Shown: positions 16,260-24,466, counted from the first letter of the stretch. The stretch is DNA of 24,864 bases from CAVPNY01 sp963706905 (GCA_963706905.1 CAVPNY010000010.1:1-24864); one strand, 5' to 3'. Program-made: numbers and translations. Notes: generated by a model from the sequence alone, not told the origin.

Positions 16260-17163
16260 TTACTTGCCTCCGCGATCTTCATTCATGGCATCATACAGAT
16301 CTGCCAGGTTGAGGGTCAGGATATCCGGCGCTTGAAAGCCGCTGGCTGGTTCCAGGCTCAGATACAGGCTGCCATACTTGCTCAGGGCAACGATCAGCGT
16401 GGTCGGATTGACCTGCAATCCAGGGACGAGTTCGATCGGAGTGGCGGGAACATCCAGCACGACCACACTGCCTTCCTGGGCGGCCGAGACCGTGCGGGCG
16501 CTGGCAAACAACTGCTCCTCGGTTGAACCTGACGGCAGCTCTTCATAGCGGAAGGACTGCGGCACCATCAGCACCTTCAAGCCGCTGATGGCAATGCGCG
16601 CCAGGGGAGCCATCGGCGGGGCAGGCGTGGGGGTGGGAGTGGGCGTCGGAGTGGGCAGGCCGGCTACGAGCACGCAGCGGTTGGCTCGGGCAGGAAACTG
16701 GCATTAATCGGGATGGGCGCAGAGGAGACGCTCTGCAGCACATCCGGTGAGAGCAACCCGATCAAGGTCACTGTTTGGCCTTCGCGCAGCAGCCCGGCAA
16801 TGCCGCTGGCCAGGTCGACCTTGACCGCCACCGCCAGGTGATCCGCTGCAGGTTGGCAGGGATGCCAGCCTGGGCGGATTCACCCAGCGCAGAGGCGACA
16901 ATGTAATCGCCAGGAGCACGGCCTACAGCCAGAATTTTATCCTGCAAATCTTCGATACGCTCAAAAGCGTCACTCGGCTTGGCCTGCATGGGGATCGTGC
17001 GCAGCTCGAGCAGGTCGGCCGTCAGGCGGGTTCCGGGGGCAATCGCCACCTTGGCAACCACGACCGAGGTCGGGCGAATATACCCGTTCAACAAGACGAT
17101 CACCATCAGGCCAATGACGATGGCCAAAATGATGGCAATCCAGGGGGAACGTCGTTTTTCCAT
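16260..17163 (-). CDS. cpaB: CpaB/RcpC pilus assembly protein (SAF domain), frameshifted
   Basis: Start ATG 17163 is nine bases after AGGAGG (ATG 17169 is only three bases away). MEKRRSPWIAIILAIVIGLM and VIVLLNGYIR form an N-terminal membrane anchor. The SAF domain follows: VVVAKVAIAPGTRLTADLLE then LRTIPMQAKPSDAF and APGDYIVASALGESAQAGIP. After shifts come KVDLASGIAGLLREGQTVTL and SVSSAPIPINASFLPEP, then a (Thr-Pro)5 linker (16623-16660) and a C-terminal domain ending at TAA 16260-16262. CpaB links inner-membrane parts to the outside; in diderms it meets the secretin, but no secretin gene is here, so in this cell it probably spans the wall. The Thr-Pro spacer fits that idea. About 300 aa. 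Confidence 0.82.
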
Positions 17164-17187
17164 ATGCATTTACCTCCTTTGTATTTG

Positions 17188-20100
17188 TCAATAAGCGCCC
17201 AACCGTTCCAGGATCTCCTGGTCGGATGGCTCGCTGCCGGGCACCATCAACGGGTGCACCAGCATGGGTTCCAACTCGGCCACATCCTCGCTGTAGCCCA
17301 GCTTGCCGATTGCCAGGCGCCTTGGGGATGCGCGCCAGGTAGCGCTTGTATTCGGTGTTGACGATGCCTTTCTCGCTGCGCCCGATATGCGCCATGATCA
17401 GGTCCCGGTCGTGGGGGTGCTTGGTCTGGAAGAAAAAGCCGTTATTGCAGGATGACAGGATGCCAGCCGGCAAAGCGCTGACCGTCTGGGCGATCAGATG
17501 CAGGAAGATCTTGTACTTGCGCCCATCCCGCCAGAAGGTCTGGAAGACTTCGCTGACCTGCTCGGTCTGGCTGGCGGAGGCGTTCTGGTCCGCCGCTGCG
17601 CCGCTCACGCCGGTCAGGACTTTATTGGCTTCTTCGAAGAAGATCTGCATGGGCGGGAACTGCGCTCCGGCCAGGCTCTCACGCCGGCGGACGACGCTGT
17701 CGAAATACAGCACGCTGGCAAGCAGCGCCAACAAGGCTGCCTTGGGATACTCATCCATCTCCGCGCCGCCTTCGACGATCACCAGTCCCCAGGGATCTTC
17801 TTCTGGCCCCAACAAACCCAGGTCTTCCACCGGAAGGCTTTCAGAGCCGGCCCCATACTGCCAGGCCATCTGGCCTTCGGCAAACTGCTCCACCCGCAGC
17901 AGTACGCCTTCCAGGCTGGCCCGGCTGGCCTGGTCGCCCTTGGGCAGCATGGCATAGAAGTTCTTCAAGCGTTCCACCCACATGCGCACATCGGCTCGCT
18001 GGCTGCGCCAAACTGCCAGGCTCTGCAGCTCGCCCGGCTGTAAATCGGTGAGCGAATGGCCGACAGAGACCGTATCCTGTTACCCGGTTTCGATCTCGCC
18101 ACTCCTGGGTCACGGCGACTTCAACGCTGTCCTGCAGATGACCCCAGGCGGGTGGTTGATCACTTCCGGATCGGTGGTCAGGATGCCCAGGTTGGTGTAC
18201 ACCTGGGTCAATGCCCGGCGCATAAAACCAAGCTGCCGTGGACCCATCCGCCCGGCATTGGCGAATAGCTCGCTGACCAGCGTGCGGTAGCGGCCGGGAT
18301 ACAAGCGCCGGGGCACTTTCAGGATGTTCCAGCGCAGCGGTCGCGGCGCGCCAGGATAAAGCTGGCGAATATCGACGCGGCCCTGCAGACCCGACCAGTT
18401 GAGCGCCCGCCGCCAGCCCTGCCCGAAATCCAGCACCACGCTGCGAAAGTGCCACTGGCGGGTGGTCTCGTAAGCCAGCCGCTCGGCAGCCACGCTCTTG
18501 CCAAAGCCGGTATCGCCGCAGAAAGCAGTGTGGAAATGGCGATCAAGGCGTCAGGCGCAACGGGGTATGGGTCAGCTGGCCGGTCTCGCTGCTCCACTGC
18601 CAGCCAATGACCACGTCACCGGGCATCGCCGGCCGGAAGGCAAAATCAGGCGTAGATTCCTGCACGGTCAGGGCGGTGCCTTGTTCGAACATGCCTGGAG
18701 CGGTGTAGGCAGCTAATTGCAGCATGGTCAGGATGGTCGAGTCCATGTAACCACTGATCACTTCGGGGATCGTCTCCACCCGCGTTGAGGGCGTAAAAGC
18801 CCGGGCATGCAGACCGATGTAGTCGCTCTCTTCTGGGGTTAAGTCACGGGTTTGCACGCCGGTGACCACATCTTCCGTGCCATGGAACGCTTCGGGGATC
18901 AAGCCCATAAAGCGCCTGCTTGCCTTGCTCGGTGCGCGCCATGGCATAGACATCGGTGTAGTACGCGCCTTCTTTGCTGGCCAGGTTGAGCAGATTTTGC
19001 TGCTGGCGCAGGATCTGGGTCACCAGGATGGCCGGGTCGAACTGCCACTGGTAGCTGTTAGAGGCTGAGATGAGAAGGCGCAATGCCAACCGCCAACCCG
19101 GCTGAAGCTGCCCGACCAATCGCTTGCCCGGTGGATTGGGACTGCATCTGGCTGTCGGCAGAGCTCTTGGTATCAGCCTGCCCGGCTGTATCCGCCTGGC
19201 TGACCGTATCCGACTGCGAATGGGTATGGCTGCCAAAGACGCCGTTCGATTCGGCATGCGTGGTGGTCAACACTTCACTGACCACGGTACCCTGGCTGAC
19301 GGTATCCGCCTGGCTGTTCCGTCTCTGCATGGCTGGCGGTCTCGGAATGGCCTTGCATGTCGCTCTCGGAAGCCATGCTGGAGACGCCATCTGCCGATCC
19401 CCAGCCGACATTTCCGCCAATGCCTACCCCGGCCGGTTGGATGCCGCCGCGCAGCCCCCAGTTGAAGCTATCCACATGGCTGCTGCCGGATCCGCGGCGT
19501 GCTGACATGACCGCTGCTTTCCGTTACCGCCGTCCCTTCCGTGACAGCATGCCCAACGGTATGAGCCTGGCCTTGGGAATGGGCTATTCCAAACGACCTG
19601 GACTCGGCATCTGTTTCGACGTGCGACCAGCCCTGAGTATCTGCCATGCCCTCGGTATGCGCCTGCCCTTCCGTATGCGCCTGGCTGTCGGTGTGAGCCT
19701 GGCCATCACTGTGAGCGCTTCCCTGGCTGGTGCTGTATCCCTGGGAAGCGGACTGCGCCATCAGCCCGGAGAGCAATGCCGGCAGGCTGACGCCAAATGA
19801 GACAGCGCGCACGCCGCTCTGCCAGGCTGCCCAGGTGGAGGTGTTCTTCTGCCAGCCCGGTGAGCATCTCGGTGATATCCGCCAGGCTGATCGGCGAAGT
19901 GAGCACCAGGAAGAGGAATTCTTCTTTCAGGTCGCTCATGCCGCGGAACAGGATTTCGTTCTGCTGCAGGGTGTACTGCTGGGCAGTTGGGCCAGCCTCG
20001 GTAAGCGGGTTGCGCAGCAGGGTGCTGTTTCCGCCGCGGGCGTTTTCACGTGGATCGGTGTGGCCCACTGTGACCAAGACATGCTGCATATCGTGGAAGC

Positions 20101-20654
20101 TCAGGAAGATCCACTCTGCCAGGCGAACATTCAGCGGCTCCAGGCGGATCTGGCGGTAAGCCCCGCCCATCGCTCCCTTGAGAGCTGCCAGGCTGCGCTC
20201 TGATTGCGCGCAGGCTTCTTCCAGCGTGGGGGCAAAGGCGGCGACGCCGTAACACTGCACAATCCCAACTGGGGATTGCTGGTGGTTGAAAATGCCGGCT
20301 GCCAGGTACAAGAAACTGACCTGCGAGCCGTATAACCCCCGCAAGCACGGTGCGCATCTTCTGCAGCAAGCCAGGATCGGCATCGCGACTTCCAGGGGTA
20401 AGAAAGCTGAGCTGGAGCAGCCGCACAACACGGATAGCCGGCATACTCTCGCCCGCCTTCGCGCTCACGCAGCCGGTACCAAAGATAGTCCAGCTCATCC
20501 CGGCCATCTACGAAACTACACCCCGGAGCGTTCTACCTCCAGATCATCGGGAATGACAGGCGGCTTGTGCGCGGTGTGGGGATAACCACTCCGGCATACG
20601 CGGCAGCCAGTCGCGGATATTGCGAACATGAGATTGGAAGCTTCCTGTTTCCAT
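17188..20654 (-). CDS. Very large VirB4/HerA-like ATPase with Ser/Thr-rich repeat domain, frameshifted
   Basis: About 1155 codons from ATG 20654 to TGA 17188-17190, in at least nine frame pieces. Order: METGSFQSHVRNIRDWLPRM and DGRDELDYLWYRLREREGG; an alpha/beta N-terminal part (SVSFLYLAAG-like, then EILFRGMSDLKEEFLFLVLT); a Ser/Thr/His/Gln repeat region (19090-19780); IPEVISGYMDSTILTMLQLA; motor with Walker A CGDTGFGKSVAAERL (18494-18517), SVVLDFGQGWRRALNW, Walker B-like MQIFFEEANKVL (near 17640), and FLHLIAQTVSALPAGILSS with the Gln sensor. It ends PSDQEILERLGAY. These motifs are those of VirB4/TraC/HerA-type pumps (hexameric DNA or protein translocases), not of CpaF. It is 25 bases before cpaB and so co-expressed. 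Role in pilus work unknown. Confidence 0.7.
19090..19780 (-). repeat. Ser/Thr/His/Gln-rich repeat region within the large ATPase
   Basis: About 200 residues built from units like SQGQAHT, SDGQAHT, EGQAHTEG, DTVSQAD, TAGQADT and SHTHSQSD, with no Cys or Trp clusters. At DNA level the unit is degenerate, with recurring GCCTGxCC-TCxGTATGCGC-like blocks on the plus strand (about 19640-19700). The region is low complexity, so alignment there may mislead. The repeats continue through at least two frameshifts. Confidence 0.65.
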
Positions 20655-20683
20655 CAGCTTCGTCTGCTCCGGATTATGAGCTC

Positions 20684-20710
20684 ACGCCTGCCTGCTGCTC
20701 TGGCAGGCGT
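20684..20710 (-). other. Stem-loop ahead of the large ATPase gene
   Basis: ACGCCTGCC (20684-20692) pairs perfectly with GGCAGGCGT (20702-20710) around nine bases. It sits between the first small gene and the ATPase start, 30 bases before ATG 20654, with no T run after it in the transcribed direction. It may be a processing site or may hinder ribosome access to the ATPase start. Confidence 0.45.
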
Positions 20711-20739
20711 CAGTTCACAATAGTGTCTGATGAGGAAAT

Positions 20740-21009
20740 TCAGGCGCACCCATGCTGCGCCCGAGCGTGTCGTGAAGTAAGCTCATTTCTTTGCCTGCAT
20801 GGGAGGTTTGGAAGTTCGCCTGTCCAGTATTGATGTTGATCGTGACTGAAGGTCGCCTGCTCGTCTTCCATCTGCTGGAAGAAACGCTGCAAACTCGTCA
20901 GGGTCTTCACAGCGGTGAATACCCCGGCAAACAGCGTCAGAATAGCGGCTACAGCCATGATCGCAACCACTCCAGGTAAAGCAAGTCTTCCAAGCGTGTA
21001 AATGTCCAT
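20740..21009 (-). CDS. Small membrane protein at the head of the Tad operon
   Basis: ATG 21009 with GGAGGA six bases before. MDIYTLGRLALPGVVAIMAV and AAILTLFAGVFTAVKTL give one N-terminal membrane helix, then SLQRFFQQMEDEQATFSHDQ is a charged, coiled-coil-like part. The last 30 residues look less natural and may be out of frame. 89 aa as read. No family recognised. As the first gene of the transcription unit, 85 bases ahead of the large ATPase, it may anchor that ATPase to the membrane; this is inferred from position only. Confidence 0.55.
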   Translation of the reverse strand: MDIYTLGRLALPGVVAIMAVAAILTLFAGVFTAVKTLTSLQRFFQQMEDEQATFSHDQHQYWTGELPNLPCRQRNELTSRHARAQHGCA

Positions 21010-21034
21010 ACCATCCTCCGTGTAAACAAAGGGG

Positions 21035-21084
21035 CCAACGTGTGGGGATTGGTTTCCAACGTTCGGTTGCCCAGCCGACGTTGG
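21035..21084 (-). promoter_or_regulatory. Leader with repeated CCAACGT box and hairpin before the Tad operon
   Basis: CCAACGTTCGG (21056-21066) pairs with CCGACGTTGG (21075-21084), a 10-bp stem with one bulge. A third CCAACGT copy lies at 21035-21041. All are within 75 bases of the first start codon. They may be an operator with repeated half-sites or an RNA hairpin in the leader. I see no convincing -35/-10 pair directly upstream. The 565 bases from 21010 to 21575 otherwise hold the inverted-repeat element at 21236-21366 and no supported gene. Confidence 0.4.
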
Positions 21085-21235
21085 TGCTGCCCTTTACAGA
21101 CCAAAGGCTGCGCAGAGCAACACATCCTGGGAGCGGAAAAGTTCATGAGGGATAAGGATCTCCGTTCCTGGCATGTGGCGCTCTGCTAGAGGGCGGGTCT
21201 TTCTGTAGGTAGGGTAAAAAAGATTGCCATTATCA

Positions 21236-21366
21236 GACCCTGTATGGTGCAAAAATCCTATCCATAGTCAGAAACCGGGGCTGGAGGCTGCCTGAAATAA
21301 TTGTGGATGATGCCTTGGTGTGGGCGTGAAGCGAGATCGGATGGAATATTTGCACCTTACAGGGTC
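21236..21366. mobile_element. 131-bp inverted-repeat element (MITE or internally deleted IS)
   Basis: GACCCTGTATGGTGCAAA (21236-21253) is repeated inverted as GACCCTGTAAGGTGCAAA (21366-21349); similarity continues for about 28 bases with four or five mismatches. The inside has no intact transposase. This is the shape of a miniature inverted-repeat element or of an insertion sequence whose middle was lost. No obvious target duplication is seen. It lies between the Rrf2 gene and the Tad operon, where it could affect transcription of either. The IS family is not assigned. Confidence 0.6.
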
Positions 21367-21575
21367 GGAAACCAATAGATAATCCAAGTGGAAAGCAGTA
21401 AGGATATCTTCGCCATAGAGCAACATCGGAGACGAATAGAACGCACACCAGCAGCATACCGCTGATGTGCGTAAGTCTCAAGAATATCCTGTCGACTATT
21501 TCCGGATCGGCGCGCTTACCACTCGGTCAATTCTTTAAGAAGATGGAGAAACTCATAAAGCCACCGCTCCGTAAT

Positions 21576-21977
21576 TTAGCACACATCCTGGATGGTGGTG
21601 GTTTCAAGCTTATCCGAGATGTAGTCGCGTATCTCTTTGAAAACCTGCACCAGGTTTTGCTCTTTCTCAATCGGGGTCGGCTCGTAAAAATTTTGGCTTA
21701 CTGATTCTGTCGGCGCTAAGGCGCCATCGATTAAGCGGATAATTTCTGCCAGAGTTATTTTATTGGCTGGCTTTGCCAGGCGATAGCCACCGTGTTGTCC
21801 TTTGGTGCTCCTCAAATACTTGGCTCGTTTTAGTGCGAGTAGTATCTGCTCCAAGAACTTGGGGGGGATTGATTGGGCATTTGCGATGGTTTCAACTGAA
21901 ATATTGCTGTCGGAATCGTTCCGTGCCAGGTAGACAAGAGCCAGAAGGGCATATTCACTACGGGAGGTAAGTTTCAT
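21576..21977 (-). CDS. Rrf2-family transcription regulator lacking Fe-S cysteines
   Basis: Intact 133-aa regulator, ATG 21977, with only a weak ribosome site. The winged helix-turn-helix is clear: MKLTSRSEYALLALVYLARN, SIPPKFLEQILLALKRAKYL, RSTKGQHGGYRLAKPANKIT and LAEIIRLIDGALAP. In IscR- and NsrR-like members three cysteines near residues 90-110 hold an Fe-S cluster; here that part reads TESVSQNFYEPTPIEKEQ with none, and the only Cys is the last residue. It therefore probably senses something else, as CymR does through a protein partner. Its own promoter overlaps an inverted repeat, suggesting autoregulation. A remnant of a sulfur/selenium-type gene lies divergently upstream. Confidence 0.88.
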   Translation of the reverse strand: MKLTSRSEYALLALVYLARNDSDSNISVETIANAQSIPPKFLEQILLALKRAKYLRSTKGQHGGYRLAKPANKITLAEIIRLIDGALAPTESVSQNFYEPTPIEKEQNLVQVFKEIRDYISDKLETTTIQDVC

Positions 21978-21992
21978 AGTCTTTATATGATT

Positions 21993-22032
21993 TACTCTAT
22001 AGGGAGTATAGTATAAATGTCACTCTTGTCAA
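21993..22032 (-). promoter_or_regulatory. Promoter and probable self-operator of the Rrf2 gene
   Basis: On the minus strand -35 TTGACA (22032-22027) and -10 TATACT (22010-22005) are 16 bases apart, close to the housekeeping consensus. The inverted repeat TACTC-TATAGG-GAGTA (21993-22008) covers the -10 box and the expected start of transcription, right for a repressor site. The distance to ATG 21977 leaves a leader of about 20 bases. Confidence 0.65.
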
Positions 22033-22042
22033 GTTATTTTTC

Positions 22043-22178
22043 ATGAGTTGGGTTAGAAGCCAAAGGTGTGCGCCTCATTCTCTGTAGCATTTGCCTGAAT
22101 TACTTCAACCCGACAGGCCAGGTGCAGGTGGATATCATTGGCGGCATGACCGATATACTTGAAGCACAGCGCCGTGCC
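22043..22178 (+). pseudogene. YedF/DsrE-like sulfurtransferase-type protein, C-terminal remnant
   Basis: The plus-strand frame after TGA (22042-22044) reads VGLEAKGVRLILCSICLNYF, NPTGQVQVDIIGGMTDILEA and QRRA, then loses the pattern. This matches the end of YedF-like selenium-metabolism sulfurtransferase family proteins (LxxKGVxxLxCGTCLNFxxLxxxLAVGxVxNMYxIVE), including the CxxCLN element. The N-terminal TusA-like half is absent. A separate frame directly after reads VIQWNRKDYYVVGAHGTIRP and stops at TAA near 22295, which may belong to the same or another lost gene. Not expressed as it stands. Confidence 0.5.
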
Positions 22179-22299
22179 AGTAAAGGTTATTCAATGGAAT
22201 CGCAAAGATTATTATGTCGTAGGAGCCCACGGTACCATAAGGCCTCTAAAAGATGACAGTGCCGAGCCTATCAGATCGCGAGAAAGGTGTGAGTAATTG

Positions 22300-22503
22300 A
22301 AACAAAAGCGCAACCAAGAGAGGGAAACTTCTCGGTTGCAAGTTGTCGAAAATGGGAATGCACATGAATGTTTATTCTTCGACCTTCATCGACTCAGCGG
22401 TATTTACCTGCCGTGGAGTGGGGACCCACCCTCTCCGCCAGAGGAAACCCCCATAATGGTTGTGGCAATTTCCTGCCCCCAAAATATGGGGGGTAGTCTT
22501 TTT
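22300..22503 (+). ncRNA. Candidate structured RNA ending in an intrinsic terminator
   Basis: A run of hairpins with little coding character: GCAACC (22310-22315) with GGTTGC (22334-22339), extended inward by A/T and G/C pairs; GTGG-GGAC-CCAC near 22416-22427; CCTCT-CCGCC-AGAGG near 22429-22443; and the terminator at 22473-22503. This could be a small RNA or a riboswitch-type leader whose gene has been lost. No known class is recognised and no clear promoter is seen, so confidence is low. The 813 bases from 22257 to 23069 otherwise hold a hairpin (22523-22552), the element at 22788-22947 and a promoter. Confidence 0.3.
22473..22503 (+). terminator. Rho-independent terminator
   Basis: CTGCCCCC (22473-22480) pairs with GGGGG-GTAG (to 22496) around an AT-rich loop AAAATAT, followed directly by TCTTTTT (22497-22503). 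This is a textbook plus-strand intrinsic terminator. No intact gene precedes it, which supports a lost gene or a small RNA. Confidence 0.7.
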
Positions 22504-22522
22504 ACCCGTAGATATTTAAAGG

Positions 22523-22552
22523 TAAGTCGCGTGCGTTAGTATGCGCGACTTA
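22523..22552. other. Perfect 9-bp hairpin
   Basis: TAAGTCGCG (22523-22531) and CGCGACTTA (22544-22552) form a 9-bp stem with a 12-base loop just after the terminator. There is no T run after it. It may be a backup hairpin or a protein-binding site. Confidence 0.4.
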
Positions 22553-22787
22553 TCAACGCATAACCGACTTTATTATCGTCAAAATTCATCCGGGATATAT
22601 GGTCACTCTATAGGGCGTTGGAAGTATGTTACATGAATTGAGCAATCATCTGCACCAAAGGCTAAACTTCCACAACCAGCCATTTCCCAACCTTGCTCAC
22701 CGCCACCAGCGCCAGCAGCAGCAGCGAGCGGGCATCCTTTCCCTAAGGTGGGGGGCAATCGCCCAAATGCGATTCCCCTATGACGAA

Positions 22788-22947
22788 GTGTCTGTAACAT
22801 AAGCGGTGGGTTTAAATTTGGTGGGACAAAATACCTGCTCTAGGGCAAGAATCTGGTCGCAAAGTGGGGCATCGACACCGCATATCCCTGCAATTATACG
22901 AACCAAGTGGAGGTATAAAACTCACCAACCGCTGATGTTACAAACAC
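22788..22947. mobile_element. 160-bp inverted-repeat element (MITE or internally deleted IS)
   Basis: Ends are inverted copies matching at 18 of 20 bases: GTGTCTGTAACAT then AAGCGGT (22788-22807), and on the other strand GTGTTTGTAACAT then CAGCGGT (22947-22928). Similarity goes on more weakly with GGTGGGTTT against GGTTGGTGAGTTT. No transposase remains inside. The end sequence differs from that of the 131-bp element, so two unrelated elements sit within 1.7 kb. This one ends 16 bases before the promoter of the exported-protein gene. Confidence 0.6.
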
Positions 22948-22962
22948 ATGACGAACAGCCAT

Positions 22963-22990
22963 TTGACTTTTCTGGTTTATCTGCCATAAT
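22963..22990 (+). promoter_or_regulatory. Promoter of the exported-protein gene
   Basis: -35 TTGACT (22963-22968) and -10 CATAAT (22985-22990) are 16 bases apart, about 80 bases before ATG 23070. A small AAATCC/GGATTT hairpin (22998-23017) follows in the leader. Confidence 0.5.
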
Positions 22991-23069
22991 TTAAATCAAA
23001 TCCTCGTTTGGGGATTTACTCAACAAACGGTTGTTAACCAACCACCAACTCTCTCTACAGGAGGCAACC

Positions 23070-24466
23070 ATGTCGACCAAAACCTTAACCGTCATGTTGT
23101 CTTTCTTTCTCGCGGCCGTGCTACTGACGGTCAGCACAGCCACAGCTCAAACCTCGCCTGCGCCCGGCGCCACCCTGCCCTATTCCGGTTACCTGGCAAA
23201 CACAGCCGGGCAGCCGGTAGCCGATGGACGCTATGATTTCATCTTTACCCTTTATCCCTCTGAAAAGGGCGAAGATGCGTTGTGGAGCGAGCAGCAAATG
23301 GGGGTCAGCGTACACTCTGGAAAATTGGAGGTAACCCTGGGGCGGGATATGGACTTGCCGAAAGAGATTGCCGGGCGCCAGGATTTGTGGCTGGCGGTCA
23401 GCGTGCGCGGCCCGCAGGACGCGGACTTCACTCTGCTGAGCCCGCGCCCGCTTTGAATGCCCCTGCCGCGGTCAACGCACTGGACTGTCCGCACAGCCAC
23501 TTCACCGATAACTGGACCGATTCGAACCCGGACTGGGGCCTGTACCTTGAGAATCTCAGCACCGGCGATGGCCTGCGCGCTTACAGCAAATCAACCGTCT
23601 GGAACTTTGCGGCAGTCTTTGGCGCTAACGTCGCCACGACCGGCTACGGCAGCGGCATCTATGGCTACAGCACCAAGGGAGTGGGCGTCTTTGCAAACAG
23701 CGGAGAGGGAGACGGGCTGGAAGCCACCACCGCTTCGACCACCAAGAGCGCGATCTATGCTCATGCCATCGATAGCAACGGCGTGTGGGGGATCAGCACC
23801 AACAAGCAGGGCGTGCACGGCGGCAGCACCAACAATTTTGGCGTGGAAGCCACCGGGGGTGGGGACGCTACTTATTCTGACCCCATTGGCGACCTGCTGA
23901 TTGGAGGCAACCGCGGCGAGGTCTTCGTGCCAGGGACGGTCATGGAGCTGTTTAGCAACGGATTCATCGTACTCGATCTGGACAATGACAATAACAGCGC
24001 CAACCAGTTTGAGATCTGGAACGGCGCTGAAACCCTGGTTTACAAGGTAGATGAATTTGGCAACACCACCGCCAGCGGCACCAAGTCCGCCAGCGTCAGC
24101 ACGGCAGACTACGGCCAGCGCCAGCTGTACTCGATCGAAAGCTCCGAAGTCTGGTTCGAAGACATCGGCGCGGCGACATTGGTGGATGGGGCGGCCTGGG
24201 TGCAGTTGGAGCCAATCTTCGCCCAGACGGTGGACTTGCAAGCCGATTACCACGTCTTCGTCACGCCGCTCTGCCAAGAGCCGGTCATTTTGTTCGTCTC
24301 TGAGAAAACCGCGACTGGGTTCACCGTGAAAGGCGTGACGCTGGACAGCCGCCCGAGCAGCTGCGCCTTTGATTACCGGGTGGTTGCCAGGCGCCTGGGC
24401 TACGCCGGTGTGCGCCTGGCCCCGGTAGACGCCACCTTAAACAGCAGGACGGAGGCGCAGAAGTGA
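23070..24466 (+). CDS. Large secreted surface protein with tail-spike-like C-terminus, one frameshift
   Basis: ATG 23070 follows AGGAGG. MSTKTLTVMLSFFLAAVLLT and VSTATAQ is a signal peptide with likely cleavage after AQ. The first domain (LPYSGYLANTAGQPVADGRY, DFIFTLYPSE, LWSEQQMGVSVHSGKLEVTL, LPKEIAGRQDLWLAVSV) is a beta domain common in exported proteins of Chloroflexota and relatives. A frameshift near 23445-23457 turns LLSPRPRLNAP into an early stop; the rest continues as NALDCPHSHFTDNWTDSNPD, glycine-rich beta repeats (GVWGISTNKQGVHGGSTNN), and an end (WFEDIGAATLVDGAAWVQLE, then FVTPLCQEPVILFVSEKT) like phage-tail-spike or hyaluronate-lyase-type tails. About 465 aa. Probably cell-surface or released; function unknown. 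Confidence 0.78.

Noticed and set aside
19600..19720. Repeated short blocks on the plus strand that look like a CRISPR or satellite
   Set aside because: They are codon-level repeats of the Ser/His/Gln-rich domain, without constant repeat and spacer lengths.
20949..21146. 65-codon minus-strand ORF in the Tad leader
   Set aside because: Overlaps the better-supported small membrane gene in another frame and lies over the hairpin leader; Cys/Arg-rich, no family.
21200..21260. Possible outward promoter (TTGCAC ... GATAAT) at the edge of the 131-bp element, minus strand
   Set aside because: The spacing is only 12 bases, too short for a sigma-70 promoter.
21233..21481. 82-codon minus-strand ORF with a signal-like start
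   Set aside because: It runs straight through the inverted-repeat element, starts at TTG with a poor ribosome site and matches nothing; probably chance.
22662..22740. Minus-strand fragment reading SLLLLALVAVSKVGKWLVVE
   Set aside because: Looks like the end of a membrane protein but is only about 26 codons, bounded by a stop on both sides, with no start; too little to annotate.
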